Shown here in pieces: positions 1 to 13,321 of a stretch of DNA of 64,000 nt. The position numbers were made by a program, and so were the translations under genes. Each line of letters begins with the position of its first letter. Positions within the stretch are counted from its first letter, which is position 1. The DNA comes from Sinonovacula constricta (taxonomy: Eukaryota; Mollusca; Bivalvia; Cardiida; Solecurtidae), in contig CM017559.1 of the NCBI GenBank assembly GCA_007844125.1, positions 30,256,426-30,320,425 on the forward strand. The letters are read 5' to 3'. Under the pieces are notes generated by a model. The model had not been told where the DNA came from and did no database searches. It saw nothing but the letters and a program-made list of their open reading frames with translations.

Positions 1-3000
1 TAATTAACAACATATTACATGTAATTGCATTCTATGGAATGGAAGTGCCAAAATGGAGACTAAGACAAGAAAAGCTGGCAGTATTTAAGGACATACCTAA
101 CCGAAATAAGTCGTAAATTAAAACATAATATTCTTGACAAAAGGAATTAACCTTCATCACAGACTGTTTTATATACACAGGTAACTGTATGGAACAAAAA
201 CGAATCTTAATCTTGCTGAATGGTGTATGGCGTATAAAACCTTACCCTATAGCAAATTATTACAACACGGATATAAAGATGTTAGATGTACAACACGATA
301 ACAAATGATAACACGCATGGTTTACCGTCTGGTAAGACAGCTATGATAAATAGTTCTAGTAAAATAGAACTACGACGCTCCTTATTCATCGAGAAACGTT
401 CTATTGTAAAATAACAACAAATTAACAGCAAAGAAGCGAAAGAACTGAAACAATGAGATGTTATCTAAAATGGTAACTGATATCAAAATACCTGTATGCC
501 TTCTACAGTATACGAGCACCGACTTCTTCCAGAAGAAGAAACGCAAAAACAAAACAGTAGCATTATATTCTACCATATAATAACAACTTTGAGGTACAGT
601 TTTATGGAGTTATAGAGTTGTGTTGATTTTTCGTTACAGTTATCCTTCTTAAATTACATTGTACACAAAACACAAGCAAAACAAACAGCAGGTAAACAAT
701 TATCTATGACGACGATATACTAAATTTATTACAGTTGTAATTGTCAACTGTAAGATGCTGTTTGACACGTTAATTTGAATAGTGTCTCTTCTTACATTCT
801 TACCTTGGTATCTAGTGTAAGATCGGTATTTTAACCACAGTCTGTGTTTTTCAGATAATTGTTAATTTTCAACTGAGCTTTGATGACCTGGCGATGATGT
901 TGTGCGCCTTTATATACCACAAATAGTGCAATAGATATAATTTCATAACGTTTTTATATCAAACAATAAAATAGTGGATACGTTTACACCATAATTGTGG
1001 GGACAACAAATGGTTGATATCTTATGAACTGCGGGTCTTGAGGTAAATTTGTCTTAAACATTGAACAGTGTGTACGAACTGTGTATCTATCATTATTTGT
1101 ATAACACCTTAACAAAGTGGTTCAATATATTATTACTGACCAATGTCCTATCGTCTTCAACTCCAGTAACCATGAAAGAATCTATATATCCGACAAATGT
1201 TTCACTGTCCGAATTAAAAGTACATTCATATTTAAAAGTTCGAGTCGGGGTAAAAAGTTTTACGCAATAATTTGTAGCTGTGGTTTAATGCATGCGTTCT
1301 GGGCCCGTTTTTCTGCAAATATTATAGCTAGACGTATCAATAAATGTGCAGGTACTATGCATGTAGAACAAAAAGTACTTTGCATACTTACCGAAAAGGA
1401 CCAACCAGCAGACTACAACCCAGCGTCCTGCCATTCTCACATCACATGACATTAGAATCCATCTCGTCTAACAAAAGACATACCAAGAGTCCTTCTTGAA
1501 GGCGCTTTACTGTCCGGATAATATTACAATTCCATACCTTGCATCCCGGATATAGTCACCATCAAACGAACATTAATACCACCAGCCACGCCAGACGAAA
1601 CGGATTTAAGTTTGTTCACCACCAGTTCTTGTACTTCACCACAAGCCACTGCTCGTCAGCTAGGTATCTCGAGGTTATTAACCATTATATTTTATGCTTC
1701 ACTAAATCGCTTGCAATCCGCGGTACAGAACTCCCTTTTTAAACATATGTAGTTTTCTTTTTGATACGGTAATGGTCAAGATAAATACAATCAAAGTAAC
1801 CGTGAAAAACCCAAATACAGACAAATATCTCTATATTTATGTTTGTGTTTAGGCACACTTGCTGAAATCGCACTACATCTCTGAGTAGAAAGATTCTGCG
1901 GACAGTAATTTCTATAAAGTAGTTCGTAATATTTAGCGGTTACTTCTGCTTTAGTTTTCGAATTGAACGGCTCTCTTTTTGAATCAATCCGCTTTCACTG
2001 ATTGGCAGTAACAACGCCGGTTTTACACTGGGGTGGGAATACTTAATACTTAATACTACCGGAACTTATGGATTGTTATATTTTCAGTGAACCGTGGTCG
2101 TTAGACAGGACGTATTTTGTCGAATTTTACTGTACTGATATCACAATTTTATTTTTCTACTTTTTTTGGCATAATCATCTTCTCAAGCCCGTCTTGACAT
2201 AGACGTTTAATGAAAATAGCTAAAAACACACACCGTCGGCGTGATCGAACCAAAAAGCTGTCGGCAACCAACTGTAACCGTATCTCCCTTTACAAGGGAT
2301 GTTAATAGTTTTTTTACTTTTATATGTTAGAAAACAAAACAACAACAACAATAACAAAACAACAACAACAACAACGTTTTCTTCAGTAGTAGAATCAAGC
2401 TGAACTAGTAACTTCTGTTCGTCATAAAAGTGGTAATGTCAAGTTTGTTGACTATAAATGTAGTTCAAAGTGACCAAAAGCTGGTATTTCCTGTTGTAAG
2501 CCACTAGATGCTCAAACAACGACAAATCTTCCCTTGGTCCCTATGTAAAAACAAGGTAGTCGTGGTTATTTACGCTTCTATATGCATCGACATGAAGTGT
2601 CATATATACGCATAGTCATCTTTGTGTGTATTCACAATTTATTGTCATTTCGTATAAATGTCAGTAATTAAAACTGTTAATAATGTGTGCAAGCTGACAC
2701 ATATTTTTATGAACTTTATAACAGAAAAATAAGAATGCTTTATGCAAGTTATTTTCAGTATTAATTCCGTCAATTGCAGAAAAACAACAGAAAACAACAT
2801 AATCTGATCTGTTATTTTGTAGTTCCCTCATTTAACGTTCGCCTAAGACAGCAAGAGCAAGTTAGCTGAAGAAATATCCAATGTAGCAATCATTAGATAA
2901 TTTCGAGGGGATTTTAAGCATAAAAATGATACTTTGTTCATGTTGTTATATTACACACTGATTAGTTACTCAAAGTTTAAACACTATACAGAAAAATAGG

Positions 3001-3120
3001 CTGGTAATCCGTGATTTCCACGCAGATATGTCTAATTATGTTAGGTATACTGCACTAATTCCCTCGCACATTGTACTGCAGCTGATCCTTCTTTTCCATT
3101 TAATGTATAATTCCAGCAAC
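1..3120. other. No gene recognised
   Basis: AT-rich sequence with only short open frames (70 to 110 codons at most) that resemble no family I know. A CAA-rich simple repeat lies near 2331-2375. Nothing else is supported. Confidence 0.6.
2331..2375. repeat. CAA-type microsatellite
   Basis: A run of AAC/CAA triplets with a few interruptions, seen directly. No functional meaning is evident. Confidence 0.85.
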
Positions 3121-3335
3121 AGGCCCCACCTGTAGAATATTTCTCAGTTGAGATTTTGATCTTGCACGATTTTCCTTTTTTTGCTCATTACCTGTTATAG
3201 TCTATTTATTATCTTAACTTTTTCAAGTTGATGGTGTATACTAATAAGAACTGGTAACATAAAGTAATTTTTTAAAGACAAAACTTAAGCTTGAGCCAAA
3301 TCTCAGCTGAGAAATTATTCTGCAAGTGAGGCTAG
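3121..3335. mobile_element. MITE with about 35-bp imperfect terminal inverted repeats
   Basis: The left end carries GCCCCACCTGTAGAATA followed by TTTCTCAGTTGAGAT. The reverse complement of the right end reads GCCTCACTTGCAGAATAA then TTTCTCAGCTGAGAT. The interval is about 215 bp and non-coding. A fragment of the same end (AAATCTCAGCTGAGA) recurs near 35597, so this is a dispersed family. The target duplication is not clear, so the exact boundaries are approximate. Confidence 0.65.
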
Positions 3336-3538
3336 ACACTCGTGTGACCTCGGTCACGTGATTCTAAAAGGAAAATGTGCCAAAACTGTGTTTGCCTATA
3401 GATTCTTGTGTTTTTTATGTTTCAGGCTAAAATGTATGTGCTATTGATAACAAATTATATACCATTCACATTTATCTGTATACGAATCGACCATTTCTTG
3501 TGTATTTAGGTGTAAAATTGGGTGTTATAAGACTATTT

Positions 3539-5440
3539 ATTCAACTCAACTCAACTCAACTTTATTTAACTCGTTACCGCTTTAAGCGGTCAATGAGCAA
3601 TTAAGCATACAATACATGTTCAAACACACGGGAAATCATTAAAATTTGTACAAAAACACGGGAAATCAATGAAAAAACTATAACATCTATGACGTTACGT
3701 GTAAACAAAGCGTCTCATGTTCATAGTTGAATTTATCATGTTTTTGTGCAATATGTAAACCCCGTTTGATGACATTTTTTATGAATGAAGGTGGTTCGAA
3801 ATATTTAAAGCAATGCGAGTGATGTGTTGTAGATTTAACCTTTTTTAAATTCAGGACAAAATGTGCAAGAAAGATAGGATTGATGATTAAATCCAAATAA
3901 GGTAATACGTTATTATAAGGGTAATATTATTAACTATTTTTTTGTCGATGAAATTGTTTGTCAGTAAAGCATTGTGTAGAGAACACAAATCTTAAATTGG
4001 AAGCTAGAAGTCTGGATGATGATGATGTATCTATTTGCATGTTAAAAATTGCTATTGTAGAATCAAATCGAAACTGACACGATGAAACATGGAAACATTT
4101 GAAAACAATTTTAAGAAACTGGTAACAATTTTGTTTGTATTGATCAATGAGATTTTGTTTTATTATGTACTTTATATTTCTGTTTTGCATTGTGTCTTGG
4201 TATAGCCAAATATCAGGTCTGCCTATCTCGTTTAATATGTTTATGATATTGTATATCCATTTAGACTGAAAGTTTGGTATTTTTAGCATTTAGTGATACA
4301 TTCTGTAAGAGAGTTTATTAGTGTTACCAGTTATTAATCTATTCCAAAATCCAACCATTCTACTTTAAATAATAATATTTAAAGGATATCTACCAGCTCT
4401 GCTCTTAACATACATAATGGTGTGCTTTTGCGAACTTTGGTAATATATCTTAAGAATCTTGAGTGAACTTGCTCAATAATGTCTGAGTTTTCATATCCCA
4501 AAAATCAACACTTTTGTGTTATACAAATTAATATTTAGCTTCCATGTTTTACAGTAGGTAAAAAAATCGTCAAGACATTTTGGTAGAGAAGTCTTATCAG
4601 CTGCTATTAGAATGGTATCATCCGCCTACAAAAGTGTAAGAATCTGAACTAATGGTAAAATTTCTGTAGTAAAATTGTTCAGGATGATTCCTTTGTTGGC
4701 CTTGTCTAATAAAAAATCTTCTAAATCATTAAGAAAAAGAGAAAATAGTATAGGTGAAAGGTTTTATCCTTGCCTTACTCCAATGTTGCACCTAAAATAA
4801 TCTGATTGTATAAAATTAGGTTCATTCTCTTTGACTTTATTTACATTAGGTATTTGGAGATAGGATTTTATATTTTGGTACATGTTAAATATAGTTTTGA
4901 AAAAGTTGCCTGAAATATTATAGCTTAGAAGTTTTTGCCACATTCCAACCCTCCATACAGAGTCAGTGGCTTTACTAAAGTCTATAAGAGCACAAAATAG
5001 TTGTGTTTTTTTTATGGAATCTTAGTATTTCTATTATAGAGTTTAATGTAAATATGTGATTATTGTTGGAATTGTTTGTGGAAACCAGCTTGATTTGCTT
5101 TAAGTATATTGTTTTCCGTTAAAAACACATTAAGCCTGTCATTAAGAACTGATGTAAAAAGTTTGCTAATACAGGAAAGAAGGATGATTGGCCTGTAATT
5201 GTTCGGGTCTTGTGAGTCACCTTTGTTTTTGTAAATGGGTATGATTATTCCATCTGACCTATTTGATGGGATATAAGTAGATTTAAGGATCAAATTGAAG
5301 AAAATTACATATAGTGGAAGCATTTTTTTCTGAAGATTGATTTATATACTCATTTATAACATAATCCATACCAGGTGATTTATTATTTTTCAAATTTCTG
5401 ATGCTAATGATTGATTTGAGTGATTTATCTATTTAAATTG
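3539..5440 (-). pseudogene. Degraded non-LTR retrotransposon (LINE), 5'-truncated, reverse transcriptase remnant
   Basis: Read on the minus strand, conserved reverse-transcriptase blocks appear in order. There is an LKNNKSPGMD block near 5390 and a DPNNYRPIILLSCISKLFT block near 5190. Motif A, LIDFSKATDSVWR, is near 4970. A GVRQG..NLSP block near 4770 is broken by a stop after GVRQG. The catalytic box near 4620 reads stop-ADD where YADD is expected. Two further open stretches (3930-4289, 3687-3896) look like the carboxy-terminal tail. The element ends at a TTGAG-type pentamer tail (3539-3560), just past an AATAAA, the style of 3' end seen in the CR1/L2/jockey group; that clade assignment is tentative. 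Frame shifts and stops show it is dead. Confidence 0.85.
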
Positions 5441-7528
5441 TTCTTGTAATAATAAATGAAGATATTGATTTGAGCAATTTATTATGTACACACGTGAACA
5501 CCAAGTCTATAGATTTATACGTAACTGTCTTAAGCAACAAACTTTCTTTTGTTTAAGCTCAATAAAAGCACTCTGTAGATACATTCCGTCGGCAAAAATA
5601 CAAAGTAAGCAAACAATCAAGACAGATTATGACCTTGCATATAAAAATTAAAGGCAATAGCATATACTTTATGTGCGCGAGGCGCAATCCCAATGAAAAA
5701 AGATCTTTTAATAACAAAACAAGTCTGTAGAAAAGCATTCAATGGACATTACAACAACAACAACAAGTGTAGCCGTATGAGCAGACTTTATTCTCATGTC
5801 CGATAAAAGAATAAACATCGGTTAAAAGTGATTCTATTGTGCTGTTATGTACAGGTAGGGTAACATAAGGCCAAACACAACAGTTGACGTGCCGGCTCAT
5901 TTTCACACTGTAGCTGCCTGGTATTCATTATTCATTGCCCAGAAAAAAAAACCCCAGGTCTAGACAATCATTAGATCCTGATAAGTCAGTATGTGAGCTG
6001 CCGGATTCTGCATGTCTTGCTTAGAAGTATATCTAGTTTGCTTTGACGGAGTTAAAGCAGTTAAAGAAACCACAGACTGCCTTTTAAACAGATAGCGTGT
6101 TACGGGCTAAAAGGCCATGACCTGTCAGTGACATTTTATACTTTTACAGATTTACCCATTTTACACATGTATCTTGTGGTCATTGATTATATGTTCATAT
6201 TAACAATTTGTAGTATTTCTGTGATTAAATACAGGATTTTCAAATTATTTTTGTTTTGTTTTCTCTCGTAGCCTTAAAAAGTTTTAATTCGGGTCAAGAT
6301 TGTACTTTATTTTTGAAGACTTTTCGCATAATGTAAATAATTTTTCTTCAACTGATGTGTTATCTGACCGGGCCCATATATAATTATGGTTAGTCAATAG
6401 TACCATTAACTGAAAACATAAAAATATTAGAGACCAGAAGACAAGTATTGTTTAATCACATCAACTGGGTCATATATTTTTTTTATTCATGGCGTTGCTT
6501 TAGATCACTTGATCATAAAAATTAGACATCACAATTGCAAAATTATTACAAAAGAATATTTATTTTAGATCTGAAAGAGCATTCAAGTATTTGATAATGG
6601 AAGACATTATTGTTTTCCACTTTTAAGTAGACATTTTAAAACCCTCTGTAACATAACATGGTAAAAATATAATAAATTTATTATCATGAGAAGTATAATA
6701 AATAAAATTAATTAATTATCATAAAAAATAACTGCCTTACTAGATTTGTCGTGTTTATTTACACTTAAATTTACAATTATAAGTTTATTTTATGTAACAG
6801 GGTTGCATTTCTATGTGAAAAGGCTTCGTTTTTCATATACATATACTTGCCATTCACTTCTATATGCAATATTACATTAAGTCATTGTGTGCAACATTTC
6901 AATATAAATGTCGTGTCATGTTACCATAATACTAGCGAAACAAGCGTGTCAAAAACTGGTCATCTGTGGCAGTGTCGAGTGACGCGCCATAATGTTGTAA
7001 ACGGACCTTAATGTAAATCGATGTAAGGAAGTAAATTTACGTAAGAGAGTGATGAGAGATGGAAATCAGTTTGTTCGTCAAGAATAAGGCTGACTCAAGC
7101 AGAAAGAAGATGACACGAAGCAGTGACTGATCGTGTTCACTAGGTTGTCCTGCTTGTGATGAAGATAGCGACAGCCTTACGATTGAAGAGAATACAGCTC
7201 TCTTTTTATAACCTGTAACCGGCACACTATACTCTGTTCAATAATCTCAGCGACAAACCAGCCTTGCAATCATCGCGAAAGCCAATGGACTATGGTATGA
7301 AGCCATTTTTCGGCGTAGCTGTCTAACCTCACTTTTGACCTACTTACAAATGCTGACTCAAGGCTAGCCTAAATGAATATCAGAGCGATTCGCATTGGTA
7401 GAAATTCCTAATAGCATCATATACCGTAGTGTTTCTAATAAACGTCCTCGGGGTGGCGATATATAGTTATTTTCACAGGTATTTAAGTCATAAACAAGTC
7501 TATATCAATGAGTGACATTAATGAATAG
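5441..7528. other. No gene recognised
   Basis: AT-rich intergenic DNA. The open frame at 7037-7225 (minus) is 62 codons, low in family features and without recognised homology. I see no convincing splice-linked exons. Confidence 0.55.
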
Positions 7529-7848
7529 CCTCCCCTGAATAACCCCCTAAATGCAAGTAGGTCATTTCATTTGTTTTACTCGGTTTTTATGCTTGTTCTT
7601 TTTGGAGTGTATGTTGACTTCTTTGACTTTCAAGTTAACCATCATCAACAAACACTTCCATTTTCTTTTTTAAATAACAAATCTCTATACGTATTTAAAT
7701 GGATTTTAAGCTTATATTTGTGCAAAAGAAGTTTCACCGTTTGTAACTGCAAAATCTACAAAAGAACGGGCGATAAAGTCCAAGAATTCCGACTATAAAG
7801 GACCTACCTACTCTTTGGAATACCTCGGATATTAACAAACAAGGGAGA
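7529..7848. mobile_element. MITE family 'TCTCCC', copy 1
   Basis: About 320 bp, clearly homologous along its length to 36156-36478 and 36814-37146. Shared blocks are CCCTGAATAA...AAATGCAAGTAGG near the left end and AAGAATTCC...CCTACCT...TTTGGAATACC near the right. The ends form imperfect inverted repeats (TCCCCTGAATAA versus TCTCCCTTGTT). There is no coding capacity. Confidence 0.75.
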
Positions 7849-9312
7849 TAATTTCCAGTTTACCAATGTACCCCATTTCCTACAGTATTATTGTATATAG
7901 TGTATAAAATGTCACTTGATCCTACATTCGTTTAAACATCATCTCTGTCATTTGCCGCAAAGCAGACCGTTCACTTCCGGCACGATCTAACTACTTCGTA
8001 ACTTTAAGTGCCTATTACGTGAGAATTATGAGGCGCAGATGGAGCGAGCGACTAGTTTAAAAATGTACCACCATTTTCATGCCATTCTTCTCACAAATTT
8101 ATATTCAATAGAAACATAAACACGATAAAAATGTGTAAGTTAATTCTTCACAAACGCCGCATAGCCTTTTAAAAGAAATTTCTTGTTTTTCCTTTTTTAA
8201 TCCGACGCCGTTTGTCTTTTTAAAGACATTTCTTGTTGGTCCTGTTATGTTATAGTGACTGCAGAGGCTGACCTATTTTATCAAAATGTATGATAGGATG
8301 TTATTATTCGTTTTAATTGTTTTATTCGCTAAACAGCTAGAAACTCTCTCGGGACAAATGTCATAAAACCTTTCTAGATAAACTTGTGTTTTATGTTTAA
8401 ACTTGCAAAAGATTGAGTAAAATTATTTCGTGAAAAAGTATGATGATTTCTCTAAGCAGTATTAACGATACTGTGGTTTAACAAACTGTGTTTTGTTTCT
8501 CTTAGAAGCAGATCAATCAGTGACCAGTTTGGCTTTATCTGTATATCAGGATATTATTGTAGCGCAACACTGTGCAATTTTGGAATAACAACTTCGCTAG
8601 CACGTTACAGTGGTTCAAAGGAAACACAATGCGAACGAACGTTTTACAGTATATGGATATCAATAGAATTGGGTCTTATTGTAAGGAAAAGAGTATTAGA
8701 CTACTTAGTTGCATAAGATAGACGTGTTCATCGATTTCTAGACTAAATATTCGTAGACATTATGTTTGAACCTGTAACACAATACTTCATCTATTACCAT
8801 TCGTCCGACTCGTTAAATAATTATAACTGCTAAGTGTCGAGAAAAGGGGATTAAAAGGTTATAAAATGGTTGACATATTTAAGCATAAGTACCAATCGCC
8901 ATTTTACAATATAAGCTGTCTTGTCCGTAACAAGTAGTGATCAAGAAACGATGGTAATCATGTCGTTGTTGTGATTTATCGTCTATAGATTTCATTACGT
9001 GATCCGTTGCTTATATTATTTCTTTGCCTCTTTCGTTTGAAATTCCGCTCACAGATTCCTCCCATTTCTTGTTCTGTTTATTTTGACTAAACGACTGCAA
9101 TATTTATTTAATCAAATATGAGCTGAAGACAATATTCGGGAGTGGTGTTTTATTGCACAAATACTGAAAAGACTCATTTTAATGGTTGGCATACTGTTAA
9201 ATTAACAGAAAATGTCTACTTTTTGTTTCAAAATGAAGAAAAAAAGAGAACGTCAGCTGTATCGGATCGACTTCATACAGTTTCATTACTCCTTGTCAAG
9301 TACATGTCAGTT
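7849..9312. other. No gene recognised
   Basis: AT-rich sequence. A short internal duplication around 8165-8240 (AAAGAAATTTCTTGTTTTTCC and AAAGACATTTCTTGTTGGTCC contexts) is visible. Nothing else can be supported. Confidence 0.5.
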
Positions 9313-9795
9313 TAAAGGGTGTATCTGGCAGTTTATCTATATATTGCATGTAACAATATCTTACCCTGTTCTGGGGAAATTTGTGCATAATTACGGCATA
9401 AGCTTATACTTCAGTTTAAGTAAAGGCTGTTTATAAAATGATCCCAAGTATTAGAATGTACAAGTCGTGAAATATATCGCTTCAAATGACTAGTTTTCCG
9501 GATATGGATACAGGCACGATTGGATTTTCAGCTTCAAAAAATATTGTCGTCAGAGCTGATTAGCCGCATGGTCATGTAACGTGGTCACGTGGTTTTCTCA
9601 TTTTAAAAAATAGCAAACTATGCAGCGTGGCTCGGATAGGTAACATATTTATATAATGACAAATGGGTGTTATGCCGTACTTTCCCATGGATGTTCCGCA
9701 CCAATAAACCGTATTTTGTGGGATCTTTTCAGGTAACAATAATTGATATGATTGTAGGAAATAACAATGGAGAAAACTGTCGGATACCGCCAGTA
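9313..9795. mobile_element. MITE family 'CYGACAGTTT', copy 1
   Basis: Left end reads AAAGGGTGTATCTGGCAGTT. The reverse complement of the right end reads TTACTGGCGGTATCCGACAG. Internal blocks (GCATAAGCTTATACTT, GGTCACGTGGTTTTCT, GATCTTTTCAGGTAAC) recur in the copies at 41513 and, in reverse complement, 51571. It is about 480 bp and non-coding. The CACGTG E-box lies within a conserved block. Confidence 0.75.
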
Positions 9796-12475
9796 AGTAG
9801 TCTGGTTGTCCCCGCAGATAAAACTAGCTGTCTTACCAACAAACGTGATGTAACGGACCAGTAACATTACGTTAACTTAGTCTAGACAAGGTTGATCGAA
9901 GTATTGTGTCTTTGAATTAGTGTATAAGTTACCTCCACCCCGCTGTATGACGAGATGATATAATTAGGGTCACTAAAAAGAAACCTTTTACAAAGTGTTA
10001 TCTTTGAGACAGCTGGTTTATCACTGTATATCATTATTTCATATATAATTATTTTGTTTCGTTGATGTTTGTCTGGGGAAGGCGACATAGAGAGCACAAA
10101 ACTATAACACAGGTGAACACATCCAGGTTAACATAACGACACAAATACAATAAAAATAACCAAATATAGAAAGAACCAAAATGAATATTAAGAGGTATTG
10201 TTTGATGATTTATATACAAACTGACACATGCTCGTGTGGTCATTTTTACAACGTCCAGATAGTGTTTTTATTTTAGAAATAGCCATAACAAAAGTACTGA
10301 TAGGTCCACGTATTTGTGTAATGTGAGGCTACTGCACATGTGCAATTTCTGCTTGTACACTTTAGTTTTATAGTTAATTATCATAATTTTGCAACTTTTT
10401 TTCTACATATGTAACATCTACATATGTAACATCTATTTAAATGGTGTCGGGTTTTGCCTTTTATTTTGTTTAAAACCATTCTATGGTCTCAGGTATATAG
10501 GTTATACATACATTATTTTAAGATTTATAGCATACTTAATTACTCAAATAAAAACCATAACGCTTTAAATGTCCTAGTTACTGGCTCCCATATTGCTTTT
10601 ATCTCTTTTTCTCTTCCGCTGCTTGCGTCGCCTTTGATGCTTCGCATCAACGACTTGTCTATATTGTTGTGTAAGAGGTTGTATAAGTACATGAGGACAA
10701 ATGTTTTTCGCTGGGGAGGCAAATATCAAAAATGGTTTTAATAAATATCCAACTACGGATACCAAAATACTTAACATTATTTCTAATGCAAGCATATTTA
10801 ATTACAGTGTCGGTATTGTATTTCTATGTAATGTAATGAGCATTTATAAGTCATTATAGGAGTGTTTAAAACCTAAATGACGTCTATGCTTGGAAGCTTG
10901 GGAATAAATATTAACTGGCATGGTCTTAATCGGATTTGCATGCTCGAAGTAAATGGCTAATTATATGTAATTTTTAATGTACACGCACAAAACAAAAATT
11001 AAAAATTCGTAACCAGTCGTTAAAACCTCGTAAGCGTTTGAATTAGATTCTCTGGATTATAGTGTACACTGCATGTTGTGGAATTCTATCTGCAATCATT
11101 TCATCCAACTGGGTCAAAATTAAATTGATTTTGATTTCCGTTGTGATTTCGTATGATTGCATTGTTAATGAAGAAATGGTGGTTTTACAGAAATCGGTGA
11201 AGTGTATACTCGCAAGCAGGTCCGTGCAGAAACATAAAGAGAAATGTGGGGCAGGATACTTTAATGGCGGGATCATCTTTATCTGCTCATCGAAATCTGT
11301 CGTTTTTGTCACCATCGTCAATAAATAATATAAATAAAAATAATATAACATATATACCCTTACAGTTTGTGCATTTGAAGAAAGAGTCTTAATTATCAGA
11401 CAAAAAACCCGTATCTATAAATCTTCGTTTGATACCGAGAAGTCCTACATAGGAAGAACGTAATATATTAAACGTCTGTGCAGGAAGCTGTGGGAAGGAT
11501 ACGTAACGAATATAGCTGTCTGCGTAAAATAATCAAAGCGCTGAAAGCGTTGGAAGACTGGCGCGCCGGTTGAAAGCGTAGTTCCAAGGGAGTAATCAAG
11601 ATGTCTTGAACGGCGAAATGCACATTAAGGAATTGGAAAGATTGCTGTTGATGGTCTTACATTGGCTGTCATAGGGGAGCAATGAATAACAATTAGTAGT
11701 TTTCATATAAGAATTTAATGTAACAAAACTTTGAAAAACATTTGAAGATGAACAAAAGAGAGGTGGAGAAGAACAAAAGAATCAAACTTTTCCTGCACAG
11801 ATATCATTACTCGAAACATATGAAACTATGTGTATGTTCTTTTCGTTTGTACGTGACAGTCACTATCAACAACATTAGCAAATAATTCAGTATATTCAGG
11901 GATTTTAACAGATCCAGATATTTGCATTTTGATGCAAGAAAAATTGAGGTTTTCCAGTTTTGACCTCACCTAAATCTTAGGTTGGGGGTCATTTTGATGC
12001 AGAAGCGCAGAATAAGTGGTCAAATTTTGCAAGAATAACCATAAATGTAGTATGTAAAGTATTTAAAAAATGAAGTAAATACTAATTGGACCCTTGTAAA
12101 TATATGGAAATGAAGTTAAAGCAATTTCACAATTAGTTAAGTTCGTGAACACATGATTTGACTTGTGTCAATCTGATCATGACCCCTTGAAAATTGTCAA
12201 AGAAATTCTCAACATAAGTGAAAGCTATTGAAATCCCTGAGTATACAGTACCGTGGTGATAACCATTAACCTGGCTGTTGTAATTGGTTCATGCAATAGA
12301 AGTACAGTGACTGTCAACAGTAGCACAGCATGAAGGTTACGTGAACGGTTGCGGTCATCAGTATTGTAACATATATGTACATATGTAACATACATTCCAC
12401 CAATAGATGTCACTGCCACCTTAATATTGCTTAGGAAACTCTCAATCCACAGAAGCTTACAAAAAATGGCAATCC
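9796..12475. other. No gene recognised
   Basis: AT-rich DNA with short open frames only. Overlapping frames on both strands at 11043-11351 are typical of non-coding sequence. A small direct duplication of CTACATATGTAACAT occurs at 10405-10435. Confidence 0.5.
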
Positions 12476-12530
12476 ACGCTAGATTTTCCCGCAATTTTGG
12501 TCACGTGACTGATTTGTTTATAATCGTAGC
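12476..12530. repeat. Direct repeat with CLEAR-like E-box, left copy
   Basis: This segment and 13445-13492 share CCA(A)CGCTA...TCCCGC...GTCACGTGACTGATTTG and flank the nested transposon block. The 10-bp palindrome GTCACGTGAC matches the E-box type bound by MiT/TFE and USF factors in animals. Whether it works here is unknown, and the repeat may be the arms of an older element. Confidence 0.55.
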
Positions 12531-13069
12531 CTCCTGTATTTAGGTCTAGATTTCAAGACAAAAAATGCCGAAGTCAGTTAGCTTATTAAACTAACAACAC
12601 ACCACAAACGTTACGAAAAATGTATTATCTGAAGTTAACGATAAAAAACCCTTCTAGTTCTAATGCAGTTATGATCAGCTTCCGCCACAACTGAAGTCGT
12701 GTCAACAATGAAATGCACAAGGCCCACGTAACTTAAGAGACTGAAACAGTTACAATCCTAATTTTTACGTCGATCGCAACAATGCATTAACATAAATATT
12801 TGCCAACTTACTTACGGTCCTTGAAAGCTGAGCAGAAACTCGTTCAAAAGCACTCCGATCTCAAACTCCCCGCAGTGATTACTTCCCTTGACAGTACATT
12901 ATATCACTGCCACCAGCAAGTCATTAGCCCAAATACAGGCGGATAGTTTGTTGTTGTTGTTGTTGTTTCTGGACTTATCTCCTCAAAATATAGTACCTTT
13001 CCTTTAAAAATATCAATTTATCATATTAAAAATAAAAAGTAATTTAAAATATGAAAAAAATATGAAATT

Positions 13070-13153
13070 CAATCTCCTCACAGCGATTACGTCATGCTAC
13101 TTAAATAATAATATAATGTACTGTCAAGGGAAGTAATCACTGCGGGGAGTTTG
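13070..13153. mobile_element. 84-bp inner copy of the same TIR element, with its own 9-bp target duplication
   Basis: It starts CAATCTCCTCACAGCGATTA, and the reverse complement of its end starts CAAACTCCCCGCAGTGATTA. It is flanked by TATGAAATT at 13061-13069 and 13154-13162. Its right 43 bp (13111-13153) are a perfect inverted copy of the outer element's left 43 bp (12862-12904). Its left end matches the outer element's right end. It is therefore a minimal deletion derivative inserted in reverse orientation inside its own relative. Confidence 0.9.
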
Positions 13154-13321
13154 TATGAAATTATGAAATTCAAATTTCACCGCAATGTACAGAATACAAC
13201 TAATTTTATTTATTAAAATCCCGTCTTTGTAATCAGCTACATTAAAATGCCGATTTTTCTCGTTACATAAAAAACAATTTTGACACACTTTCTTTCGTAG
13301 CGTGTTTACGGAGGCCGCCAT
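13124..13321 (-). pseudogene. Probable 5' coding remnant of the transposon's protein
   Basis: A 65-codon minus-strand frame begins at an ATGGCGGCC start about 100 bp inside the outer element's right end. It shows a Cys-rich motif, CQNCFLC, followed by charged residues (NEKNRHFNVADYKDG). The frame runs into the inner 84-bp insertion at 13153. Position just inside a terminal repeat, preceded by two CACGTG boxes and a TTACGTCA motif, suggests the start of a transposase or accessory gene in a deleted element. I do not recognise the family, and it could also be fortuitous. Confidence 0.35.

Noticed and set aside
1117..1449. 110-codon plus-strand frame as a gene
   Set aside because: No recognisable domain and no splice-linked partner exon; overlapping frames are similarly open by chance.
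5060..5323. Reverse-transcriptase frame as an intact gene
   Set aside because: Downstream motif blocks on the same strand contain stops in the GVRQG and catalytic ADD regions, so it is a dead, truncated LINE.
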